From the NCBI GenBank assembly GCA_033064195.1, contig JARBJD010000138.1, forward strand, positions 62,001-126,000: a DNA stretch of 64,000 bases, in the 5' to 3' direction. This document shows positions 54,932 to 64,000 of the stretch, piece after piece (position 1 is the stretch's first letter; each line of letters begins with the position of its first letter). Below the pieces are notes generated by a model. The model had not been told where the DNA came from, did no database searches, and saw only the letters and a program-made list of their open reading frames with translations. The translations under genes and the position numbers were made by a program. This stretch comes from Blattamonas nauphoetae (taxonomy: Eukaryota; Preaxostyla; Oxymonadida).

Positions 54932-55483
54932 GAGACCAACTAATCTCGCAGAATGTAGAATCGTGACTCGCGATCAAAACCCATAGTTCCCACCAACAGG
55001 TCAATCGTCACTCACATTCCTCAATTAGTGATTTACAGACCTTTGATACATGAGATCGATCAAGCAGAAACTGAGATCGATCGATCTCAGTTCCGGTTTT
55101 TGGGACTGAGATCAATGACTTAATTAGGCGTATCTATATTTGTCTCATTGTTGTGTCAATTGGTCAAAATAAGAATCTTGAAAAAGCGAAATGGTTGTAG
55201 TGCGATAGAATGAACACTGAAAAGAGGGGAAAAAACGTCTTCTCTCCTTTTCGCACTCTTCTCGAAGTTGCTTTCGTTGCATAATTATTCAGTCCATGCG
55301 ATCGCCACGTGTTGCTCATTCCACCTCTCGCTGTCCATCCATCAGACGGAGAAGGCGTCGATTCAGGAAGAATCGATCGTTCTTCCGACAGTTGGATCCA
55401 AATGAGAATGGAGTGCGTAACTGGATCGGTTGATGTCTCTGGAATAAAAAGGATGGATTGCTCTGTCACAACTCCTGTTTGGT
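54932..55483. other. intergenic, contains a perfect 24-bp palindrome
   Basis: The palindrome at 55069-55092 reads AACTGAGATCGA and its complement without a spacer; related GAGATCGAT words lie nearby. The rest shows no gene; a minus-strand stretch at 55469-55164 is not recognisable. Confidence 0.4.
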
Positions 55484-56629
55484 CTAAAACACTTTGTGCT
55501 GGATGAAGATCGGGATTTGGAGATACTCGTAATTCTCGTCTTTCAGATGCAGCAGAGGGAGATAATCGTTGATCGAACTGCTTTTCGACTCCTTCTCGAA
55601 GACACTTTGATAAGTCGGCGAATCAGAGGCGATCAGAACAATCTTTGGAAGATCCAAATTTCGAGACCATTCGGGATGGCCTTCCACTTCGATCTGTTTG
55701 GATGGAGAACCATCATTCGACGACATCGTGCTATTCGACCAGCTCTTCTCCGTAGATAAATGGACCACCATTCGACATTGGCAACGATTCGAACTGAACA
55801 CTCCCAACATGCAACCAATCTCCGTCGAAGAAGATCCCTCCTCCCTTCACAGCGACATAATTCGAGGACATGGTTGCAGGGATGTTGATTGAGAGTAGGT
55901 CGACATATCCGGGATGAGTCAGGGTCAGTGAGGAAAAGCGAGACACGTCGAGAAACATTCAGCCACCGAGTTTGGCAGAACACTCGATCAGAGTCGGTTG
56001 AAGGTTGAGATCGCTATTTTGATCGAGCGAGGGGATGAAGTAGTCACCGCCTCTGGTCTCCGCTGAGCAGAGCGTAGCGAGCATCCGATTGACGTTGATT
56101 GTGTGACACTCCTCGAAGAAATGCGCTTTTGTCAGTTCAACAAACGCATTTCGGCAACTCAGCACGGCTCCATCGCCAGTCGTTGCGACGTTAGCGATGA
56201 GAACAGAATTTAAATCACGGGCGAGTAATAGTTTGACAGATCCTCCATCGAATTCGAAACCCGAATGATCGGCGAAGGCCATATTGGATTCCTCCATCTG
56301 ATGTGAAGGCACAAAGCGAGATTTCGACCACACCCTCCGAACTGATATTGATGAGAAGCTCCGTGATTGAGGAATCGAGTTGGTGGAAGAAAAACCACAA
56401 AGAGAGAGGCTTCGTCAGACACGGTGAAGAGAGAGCTGGTAGTGTGAGGAGGACACACGAACGGCTGAAGAGACGACTGAAACTGGCCTTTCAGAGAGAC
56501 TGCTTTGGCCTCAAAGGTGAATGGGGGGATGGTGACTGGAATAGCCAGCTTCGACCTGATGCTGACTTCAAGCCAATCGCTTCGGGAGATCAAATTGCCT
56601 CCTCTTCTCGTAAAACAGCTCCCACTCAA
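55484..56629 (-). pseudogene. decayed beta-helix ectodomain gene
   Basis: Pieces with the beta-helix repeat character of the two receptor-like genes: PPHTTSSLFTVSDEASLF, then (shifted frame) ITELLINISSEGVVEISLCA, then FEFDGGSVKLLLARDLNSVL...LIECSAKLGG, and after an in-frame TGA at 55959-55961 FLDVSRFSSLTLTHPGYVDLL...VKGGGIFFDGDWLHVG. At least one stop and two frame changes are present, and neither membrane helix nor kinase-like part is found. A dead member of the family. Confidence 0.6.
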
Positions 56630-56773
56630 CTCGCCTTCTCACTTTCCGTTCTTCTTCCTTTCTCCATCTCTCTTCATCCACCTTCTCTTCTTTCATCCTC
56701 CCTCCAACCCACCTCGTCCCTTCTCTCCCTCCCAATCTCCTCACCGAATGATCAGTCGTTACACAGATCCTAG

Positions 56774-58380
56774 TTAGGGCTGTCGACGATGCACATATTT
56801 GTCATCCATCTCGTCGCCCTCTTCGATCTCGCTTTGGTCATTGCTTTTGTTGACTTGTCTCTCTTCGTCGGTCTCTCCAGGTCCGTCTTGTTCATCTTGG
56901 CTGTGTCGACTTGAGTCTTCTAAACTGCTTTCTTGTTCAGCCACGCGAGATGTCTCTCTTCTTTCTTCTTCAAAAACAATCGACGAGCCTCGTGTGCTTC
57001 CAAGTGAGTCGGAGCTTCTCCTCGTATCTCTTCTTTCATTTTGATCCAAATTCCGAGATTGTGGTGAGTGTCTGCACGATGTCACACGATCTGTCTTGTC
57101 ACGGTTGGAAGATGCGTGTGATGACGATTCAGACTTGTGTTGGGAAGGAGAAGGAGTGTGAAGTGCGGATGAGAGTGGAAGAGGCGAGGTGGAGTGAGAA
57201 TCGAAATGTGAAGAGGCGATGGTTTGCGGCAGAGGAGAGCGGAAGTCGGTGATAGAGTGGTGGGAGGATGGTGGGGAGGGTGAGTCTGGGACAGCCAAGT
57301 GTTGTGAGTGAGGTGGTGTCAAGAGTGGAGAATGATGCGAATCCGACGAAATCGAGTCGGGTGATGTTTCTGTGTGCTCCAAATCGCTTCGATTTGTTCG
57401 TTCCAACCATCGCTCGTTCTCCATTTCCAACTTCACTCCAATCTCACGCTTTTCCGATAGTAAGTCTGTTCTTTCCCATTCAGCGTCGTTTTCGGGGCGG
57501 GAATGCACAAGACCGCCACTCAATCGCCCAAATTCAACATCGCTCATCCGAAGCTGGTCCTGTGAAAAATGAGTGTGAATTCAAAATGAAAAGTTACAAA
57601 TTGAAGGCAAAAAACGATGAAAAGTCGAGAGAGACCGAATAGGGTCAATAGAAGACAAGAAGGTTTGCAACACAAACTTGGATCAGTTCCTCACTCTAAA
57701 TGTCCTGCTTGTCACTAAAACGAGTGTCGTTTGCACTCTCTCCGTCTTCTGAGATGTTTTCTTCGTCAATTTGTCCGATATCACGACTTTTGGGACCATC
57801 CCGTTTTGACAGTTCTTCGCTCATCTTCGACACCCGTCTTCGGCTCGGCATGTCATGGAGCGTCACTTGCTGGACATGTTGAGACAGATCCACTGCACAT
57901 CCCAAATGCTGCCTGATGTGGGTATGGTAGAGCAGAATCAGCAACGAAAAGAAAGAAGAGCGAGGACTGTTGGAAACGATAAATGAAATGTGCGATTGTT
58001 CAGAAAAGGAGAGCACACATTCAGTCAGGAGGGTCTGTAGAGACTGGTTCTTCAGTGTGAACAATTTCCGGACCTTGAACAGAAGCGACGCGGAGACAGA
58101 GTGGAGCGACAGATACGAGTCGTGGAAGAGAACAGACACCAGATTCGGAATTTCGAACATCATATTCAGCCACTGCACCAAGCGGTCAGAGAAAAACAGC
58201 GTGACATGCCAGACAGCGAGTATCCAGTTTTGTTCAGAATGACAATCCTAAAGATAAGATAATAAAACAATCGATGAGAAAGAAAAGAAAAGAATAAAGT
58301 CAAAAGAGTTCGGAGGAAGGAAACAGGCAAACAAACCGTGAAGAGAAACATCCAGTTAGGCCAGAGATTTCGTTTCCAGA
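56774..58380 (-). CDS. multi-exon protein with Ser-rich acidic tail, not recognised
   Basis: Exons supported on the minus strand: about 58380-58335 (KRNLWPNWMFLF), about 58250-57700 (HSEQNWILAVWHVTLFFSDR...) and about 57560-56774, with GT-AG introns (acceptors TATCTTTAG and TTTTTCACAG). The middle part is helical and Leu/Phe-rich, HEAT-like; the tail is a long Ser/Asp/Glu/Arg-rich disordered stretch ending ...DDKYVHRRQP. A phosphatase regulatory subunit of the SAPS kind came to mind because of the helical-plus-acidic-tail shape, but no diagnostic motif is seen. The 5' end and the junction near 57700 are unresolved. Confidence 0.45.
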
Positions 58381-59195
58381 CTTGAACGAAGGGAGAATTT
58401 GAAAGATAAGGAAATAAAAGGAAATGAAAAAGAGAAAATGGAATAAGAATGTTGAAATATAGAAGAAAAAGGATATAATGAAAAGAAATCTCGAAGACTA
58501 ATAAACAATTGAACAACGAATGTAAACCTGCTGAATAAATCACTCTAAGAGAGAAATAATCGTCAAGAAATGGTATATGAGATCCATCACGGTGGAATTA
58601 ATAATTTTTTCGATAAACAAGCGTGATTCATCCAGTTCTTCAATCGGATCGGGAAGAAGAATTATTGTGGGACGATTCATCTCGAGATTTCAATGAAAGT
58701 ACTTCTAAACAAAAAACAACACGGATAGTGGGTCTTTTACTTCGTTATTTCGAGTTTTATGAGAATTTGAACACTAGTTATTTTCTGAGATCAAAAAAGC
58801 TGAGATCGATGAGATCAGTCTCAAAGGTCTGGTGATTTACCTCCGATTTTTCCCCTAAAGTGACCTAAACTCGAGATTCGAAAAATACCGAAGTGAAGAC
58901 AAAAAATAGAGAAAGAAATGCGGGCAGAATGAATCACGCCCCTCTTTTCCCTCCAGTGCAATTATTGCTCTCCTTCTCGGATGCAGCAACATGAGCATGA
59001 TAAGTATGACATCTTCTTCTCTTTCTATCTATTTTCTCCTCTTCTTTAGAGAGATCCAACCGAACAAAACAAGTGGTTCTGAAATGGAAATGTCAGAAGA
59101 TTCATGAAAAAGGAAATGATTTCAAGCCTAGTTTAAGGATAAAAGGTAATTTCTTCCATTTTCAAGTATCTTATTGTTAATTCCGTTGCAAAAGA
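58381..59195. other. no recognisable gene
   Basis: AT-rich. The upstream exons and promoter of the minus-strand gene ending at 56774 may lie at its left edge. A GAGATCGATGAGATCAG word near 58802 resembles the words around the palindrome at 55069. Confidence 0.3.
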
Positions 59196-59197
59196 TA

Positions 59198-59576
59198 CTG
59201 TCAGCGAGGCAATTGGTTTTCGGTTCTTTTGGTTTTTTCAAAGGGTCGGATCAGAGCTGTTTTCGTGAAATGTGTCAATATGATTCAATAAGGACAACGA
59301 GGCTCAATAAATCGGAATAAAAACACAATTGATGTGTTGTTTCAATTGAATAGCTCACTGGAAAAGGCTCAACCAATGGTCAACCGAACTGGAGTTCTTC
59401 AATTCTTGCCTTTTCGTGGAAGGAGGTTCGTTTCAATTTGTGATTATGTGTTATTGAGTGTTGATTTTTGTCAAAGCAACGATAAAAGAGGAAAAGGATC
59501 ACATTGGGTTGAAATGATGCAGATCCGACCCTTTGAAAAAATCTGAAGAACCAAAAACCAATTGCCTCGCTGACAG
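59198..59576. mobile_element. 379-bp MITE with TA target-site duplication
   Basis: Inverted ends start CTGTCAGCGAGGCAATTGGT and end with its complement; the match extends about 55 bp with a few differences. TA flanks both ends (59196-59197 and 59577-59578). No transposase. Its ends differ from those of the MITE at 7167 and of the foldback at 19312, so it belongs to another family. Confidence 0.8.
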
Positions 59577-59578
59577 TA

Positions 59579-60969
59579 TCATCGCCTCCTTCTCCATCGC
59601 AACGATCCGTCCCTCTCCCTAGCACGCTTCAGTGCGTACTCTAACTCATTTTCAGATTCGCGAGATGCTCTTCTAGATCACTTTGGATCTTGCAGATGTC
59701 TCCATCTTTCTCTGTGATTTCGATCGACCTCTCAACTCCAACCATCGATCTCGTCTCGCTCAAGGCTATCCACTAAGACTATCACCATTCACCAACGACG
59801 ACTCTCATCTTTCCGTGGAATTTGTGGAAGCAAACCCTTAAGTATTAGATAAATATGTTTTTTGGTGATTTGTCAAAAAAAGGAGAAGGACCACTTTCAC
59901 TGGTGAATTTGAAGGAAAATGAAAATTAGGTTAAATTGATGGATCACAATTCAGTCCCAGTTCTTCGTTTCAGCCCTTTATGGGCGAGACAAATCGACAG
60001 ATTAGGCAAATCGTCAAATTCGGAGAATATAAGTGAGAATTGCCACTCTGACAAATTTGGATTTCGAAAAAGTTGAGAAAAGAAACCAATGACAACGAAA
60101 TAGAATGTGTGCAACGCGGAAAAAACCCTTTTCGAGTCTTTGAAATGATTCCGGATGGCAAGGAACGATGAAAACCAGATGAATCACTTGTTGGCGCAAA
60201 CTGATCCAAGGCAAGTGATGACTGAGTGACAGGAAGTGAGAACAGAACATCCTGAAAACGAACGGAAAGAGAGGAGAAACACTGAAGATCGAGATGCGGC
60301 TACGAGTCAAAGGAAGACGAAGGAAAGAAGAGTGATCTCGGATCAAAGAAATGGTCAGGGTGAGGTGAGCAAGTTAGAAGGAAGAGAATGTGTGTGACAT
60401 CCAGCTGAGACGTCGATGTTGGATGAGCAGACACTCTCTTTGACTGAAGACGAGTGAGGTTGGGAAAACGAAGATGAATGGAGAAGGAAATGAACTCAAA
60501 CAAAAGGGAAATATCGACGAAGAAAGAGAACATGCACTCAGAGCACAGTGATGATTGCTGAGTGTTCAGAACAGAAGTGGAGTCGGTTCCGAAAAAGGTG
60601 TGATATATTTTGGAGTGGAGAAAAAAAGTGGTTCTTCCCGATTGTATTTGTCCCGGGATGGACACGGAGTCGTGAAGGTTAGCGTGGGGAGGGAGTGGGG
60701 AAGATGTTATGATACAGATTGAGGATGAATGATGGCAATGAACGATGGAGCAAATCGAGAGAATGAATAAAGGTGAGAGTGTGGAAAGGGAGACAGGCTG
60801 AGATGCATGAGATGAATCCCAACTCCGGTGAATGGTGTGCGGTCGATTTGGTTCGTTGTGAAGGGAAAGGAGACGACAGAACGAAAGAGTGTTCTGTTCC
60901 AAAACAAGAAGGTCCTGAATTAGTAATGGTGATTGGTGAGATGACGATGAAGTGGGTGAGAAGGTGTGA
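59579..60969. other. about 1.4 kb without a supported gene
   Basis: A 200-codon minus-strand stretch (60902-60300) is rich in His, Ser and Phe, has no recognisable domain, and lies just downstream of the receptor-like gene ending at 60970. I regard it as non-coding or an unsupported hypothetical. Confidence 0.3.
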
Positions 60970-63900
60970 TTAGCTGGTCTCCATTCCTGACACAGCCTTG
61001 GCTACCTCGTTCTGCTGTGGAGGATCATGCGCGGCAGGTGGAGCGTCTGATTTCAGTTCGCCCAGACGAGTCTTCACGTCGGCGAGGGTTGGTCGGGAGT
61101 CGGGAGAGAGCGAGAGGCATTCGGCGACGAGGTCGGCAAAGTCCTGGTCTTCCCAGTTGTGGATGAGGGGCACAACCCCTGCCTTGATCTGCCGAGACGC
61201 ATTCACTGCATCCAGCTCCCCGAAGGGCACCTGACCAGTCTCCAATTCCCACAAGACCAGGCCAAGCCTAAAAACTGCCGCCTTGCAGGGATCAAATTGC
61301 TCTGCTTGCTCATTCGCGGTCCCTCCTTCCTTCGAGTCCTGTTCAGGTGCGTTCCAGCGACGATCTTCTTCATTCTTCGTCGACGCTGAGAGTGGATGCA
61401 TCCCGTCTGACCCCAAAAGTTGAGAAATCGACTCGATTCGGAGGAATGTGTTCTGGTTGAAGTCGAGGATGATCCAATGCGGAGACAATTTCGACAGTAG
61501 CTCACTCGACGGATGGTCAGCCATCATTCGCTCCAACCCCGTCACAATCCGCACTCCCATCCTCTTCTTCTCGACAACTCTCGCTTTCTCCACGTGCAGA
61601 CGATGGTACAGAGTGTGCGTTGCATCAACAGACACAACTCCAGGCTCCCCATCGCACTTCACAGCATCCACATACTTCACCGACACCATCGACGGCGTGC
61701 CGAGTGTGTGCACGTGCTCACCATGCTGCTTGTCCTCGCTCACCATCAGCAGCGAGTTGTTGCTCATTCCACCTGTCCCGAAGATCGGTTTGATTGTGTT
61801 GTCTTGTGCGTCTCCTTCGTCTTTCAGAACATCACCCGCATCAGCCACATCCAGTTCATGATTGTTCTTCTCCGCTGCCTGCTTCTTCGCCTTTCTGCGA
61901 CGGCACAGAACAGCGATGACGATGATGAGGAGCACAGCGACGATGATCACTGCAACAATCGGAACCACAATTGTCGTGACCACTCCTCCCTGAGACATGT
62001 TTCCCTTCCCCTTTCCAATCAGCGAGAACGAGTCTGTCGTCTGCCCATCTCCGAACACCAGTCGGCATCGAATGTCTGATTTCTTGTTCATGTCTGCCAG
62101 AGAGGATTGCGGGAGGACGAACGACAGCTCTGTTTCGGTCCATTTCGATGGTTGGAGGGAAGAGATGTCGAAATGAAGTGGCTGTCCTTCGTTCGATGTT
62201 GGTTGGTCTGCTTCAAATACTTCCAATTTGAGCCCGCACGGAATCATCGCTGTCCCGACCATCTTCACAGAATACTCCTTCAGCCTCTTGTCCAGTGTGC
62301 TCGTCGACTCGTTCGCCACAAGAGTGGAGACGAAGAGAGGAGCTGAGACTGGCTCGTCGTCCTTCGTCACAATGCAGTCCTCAGTCCAGATCCAAAGATG
62401 AGGCGACGATGGTCCATCCCCTCCATTCATTGATTCCATTTCCACTGTTCCATTTGTGCACTTGATGTTTCGCCGAAGAGAAGGCCATTCAGTGTTAGAA
62501 GGAGAATTGTTACGAAATGTGCACGTGGTGAGAGTGAGAGGAGCGTCGGAGATGGAGATGGCTCCTTGTGGGATGTGAGTGAAATCGATGTGGGAGAGTG
62601 ACGTTGGAGTGCCTTCAATCTGAATGAGACTCGACTCCCATCCACAAATGTCTGAAGTATCGGTATCGTTGAATGCTGGGGGTGGAGTGAGGGAGGAGAA
62701 GACAGAGTTTCGGATGGTCAGCGAGTCTCCATCTTTGACTGTCATGATCGTCGATCCCGAGCACTCTGAAATGTTCATGTCGCTGATCGTGCTCGCGTCA
62801 AACAATGAAAACTCGAAAAGAGCATTCGTGAATGTCTGTTTCGACAGTGTCACATCTGACAGGTTGAAAGCCGCGTTGTTCACGAAGAAGAGTCTTTCTT
62901 TCATTGGTTGAGTGGAGGTTGCGGTCATTCCTGACAAACTCAGACTTCCTCCCAGAATCCAGAAAAGAATCGAGTTCTCTGCCATCTCTGATCGGACCTC
63001 GATGTCTGACATTTCAACTTTTCCAGCTGTCACTTTGAGGAAGCAAGCGGACGATACAGTTGTCGATATCAGGTCAACATCGGAGAGTGTGAGTTTGGTC
63101 GACGAATGCACAATCACTGCTTCTGCTGTTTGTGTCGATGGCAGAGAGAATGTCAGTTTGGAAATTGACGTGGAGTCAATGTCCTCAGACACAAATGAAC
63201 CAGCAGCTGACACAACACACGTGCTCAGTGCATTCGGATTCCCAGTAAAAGTCAACTCGTCGGGAAGTGCGATCGAAGTCGACAGCGTCACTTCGTCCAT
63301 CACAACAATCTTCTTCGTGTTCTGCGGAGCGAGGCGAGTCAGTGACAGTTCAATCGTCGAGCACCACACACTGTTCGACCCACACTTCTCCGAGTTGTAT
63401 CCAGACGACGACACCCCAACTGGGCCTGTCGACGGGAGAAGATAGAACAGAAGCGACGCTGAGAGCTCAATCGATTCGTCGAAACTCCAAAAGTGGTCCA
63501 GTTCAGAGTGTTCGTCGTACGAGTTGACGAAACGATCATCCCCAACTCCAATCCAGCTCGCGAGGTTGTGGCCAACGAGAGAGATGAAACAAGACTCTTC
63601 GTTTCCATTTTCGTTCTTCTCGAGGAAGTGAAGATTCTTCAGAGTAAATGAGAAGAGGGGATCAGGCGTGGATTCGTCGAAAGGAGGGAATGAAAGAGCG
63701 AGAATCGGTGATTCTTTCGAAGATGATATCGACGAGAATTGGATCATATTCAGCAGCAACGACTTCCCTGTCTTCATCTCGATGCTCAGAACCGTCCCGT
63801 TTCCAGTCGAGCGGGTGATGGACGACACATTGCATGCGTTGAGAATCAGTGAGCCAGTCGTGTGAAGGATGAGGGGCACAGAGGAGAGTTCAAATGATGA

Positions 63901-64000
63901 AACAGAACATGACGTCAATGTGAGAGACCCGGACTCAACAACAAAGAGTGAATGATCTCTGATGTTGGTTCCTGTGTTCTGGTTGGTCGTTTGTGCGATC
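60970..64000 (-). CDS. beta-helix/TM/pseudokinase receptor-like protein, 5' end outside the window
   Basis: The frame is open to the window edge, so the N-terminus is missing. Beta-helix repeats (GSLILNACNVSS, LTLSDVDLIST, LSLSGMTATS) fill about 64000-62300. A juxtamembrane domain with GTAMIPCGLKLEVFE follows, then a transmembrane helix (about 61970-61895: TTIVVPIVAVIIVAVLLIIV) with an RRRKAKKQ stop-transfer patch. A cytosolic tail has kinase C-lobe features: RRWNAPEQ, AAVFRLGLVLWELETGQVPF and SPDSRPTLADV. HRD is replaced by SPHWIILD and no DFG is seen, so it is probably a pseudokinase. It has the same architecture as the gene at 4.1-8.8 kb, without an insertion. Stop at 60970. Confidence 0.8.
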   Translation of the reverse strand, partial: IAQTTNQNTGTNIRDHSLFVVESGSLTLTSCSVSSFELSSVPLILHTTGSLILNACNVSSITRSTGNGTVLSIEMKTGKSLLLNMIQFSSISSSKESPILALSFPPFDESTPDPLFSFTLKNLHFLEKNENGNEESCFISLVGHNLASWIGVGDDRFVNSYDEHSELDHFWSFDESIELSASLLFYLLPSTGPVGVSSSGYNSEKCGSNSVWCSTIELSLTRLAPQNTKKIVVMDEVTLSTSIALPDELTFTGNPNALSTCVVSAAGSFVSEDIDSTSISKLTFSLPSTQTAEAVIVHSSTKLTLSDVDLISTTVSSACFLKVTAGKVEMSDIEVRSEMAENSILFWILGGSLSLSGMTATSTQPMKERLFFVNNAAFNLSDVTLSKQTFTNALFEFSLFDASTISDMNISECSGSTIMTVKDGDSLTIRNSVFSSLTPPPAFNDTDTSDICGWESSLIQIEGTPTSLSHIDFTHIPQGAISISDAPLTLTTCTFRNNSPSNTEWPSLRRNIKCTNGTVEMESMNGGDGPSSPHLWIWTEDCIVTKDDEPVSAPLFVSTLVANESTSTLDKRLKEYSVKMVGTAMIPCGLKLEVFEADQPTSNEGQPLHFDISSLQPSKWTETELSFVLPQSSLADMNKKSDIRCRLVFGDGQTTDSFSLIGKGKGNMSQGGVVTTIVVPIVAVIIVAVLLIIVIAVLCRRRKAKKQAAEKNNHELDVADAGDVLKDEGDAQDNTIKPIFGTGGMSNNSLLMVSEDKQHGEHVHTLGTPSMVSVKYVDAVKCDGEPGVVSVDATHTLYHRLHVEKARVVEKKRMGVRIVTGLERMMADHPSSELLSKLSPHWIILDFNQNTFLRIESISQLLGSDGMHPLSASTKNEEDRRWNAPEQDSKEGGTANEQAEQFDPCKAAVFRLGLVLWELETGQVPFGELDAVNASRQIKAGVVPLIHNWEDQDFADLVAECLSLSPDSRPTLADVKTRLGELKSDAPPAAHDPPQQNEVAKAVSGMETS

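Noticed and set aside
60300-60902. 200-codon minus-strand frame
   Set aside because: Odd His/Ser/Phe composition, no domain and no paralogue in the window.
1-64000. CRISPR arrays, rRNA, tRNA genes
   Set aside because: No regularly spaced repeats and no rRNA seen; I did not recognise a tRNA by eye, though a dedicated scan could still find one.

Overview
This window is eukaryotic, protist-like nuclear DNA. Short GT-AG introns of about 35-110 nt lie between otherwise long exons, all three standard stop codons are used, and there is no bacterial operon layout. Two genes have a right-handed beta-helix ectodomain, one transmembrane helix and a degenerate protein kinase domain. That architecture, with giant low-intron genes and DIRS and mariner elements, fits a free-living or gut metamonad such as an oxymonad of the Monocercomonoides/Blattamonas type. 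The organism is an inference; the window holds no rRNA or other marker that would settle it.

Layout: 0.3-4.1 kb is decayed DNA with no clear gene. A beta-helix/pseudokinase receptor-like gene (4.1-8.8 kb, +) is interrupted by a 385-bp TA-flanked MITE. Two large helical-repeat-like genes follow (9.4-11.6 kb, -, decayed; 12.1-15.4 kb, +, with apparent lesions), then a GHKL/histidine-kinase-type ATPase (15.9-17.4 kb, -). A coiled-coil gene (17.6-20.8 kb, -) is interrupted by a 1.4-kb foldback element. An unrecognised gene (20.9-28.2 kb, -) is split in phase by a 4.8-kb DIRS-type retrotransposon that looks whole or nearly so. A cyclin-like gene (28.7-29.5 kb, +) and a SUN-domain nuclear-envelope gene (29.8-31.6 kb, +) come next.

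From 31.7 to 54.9 kb the window is dominated by two paralogous giant genes on the minus strand (about 2540 and 2772 aa). Each has an N-terminal P-loop NTPase and a mid-protein segment reminiscent of the PD-(D/E)XK-type domain of Crinkler/RHS proteins. Two further partial copies of the family are present. Giant gene 1 lies between two direct repeats of 1.58 kb, offset by exactly 10,564 bp, each carrying the 3' part of the SUN gene facing a partial giant-gene copy. A 2.15-kb mariner with 188-bp inverted repeats lies between repeat 2 and giant gene 2.

The last part holds a decayed beta-helix gene (55.5-56.6 kb, -), an unrecognised multi-exon gene with a Ser-rich tail (56.8-58.4 kb, -), another TA-flanked MITE (59.2-59.6 kb), about 1.4 kb without a recognisable gene, and a second beta-helix/TM/pseudokinase gene (61.0 kb to the window edge, -). 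The likely common themes are surface or signalling receptors, nuclear-envelope and NTPase genes in a duplicating block, and insertions that repeatedly fall inside exons.
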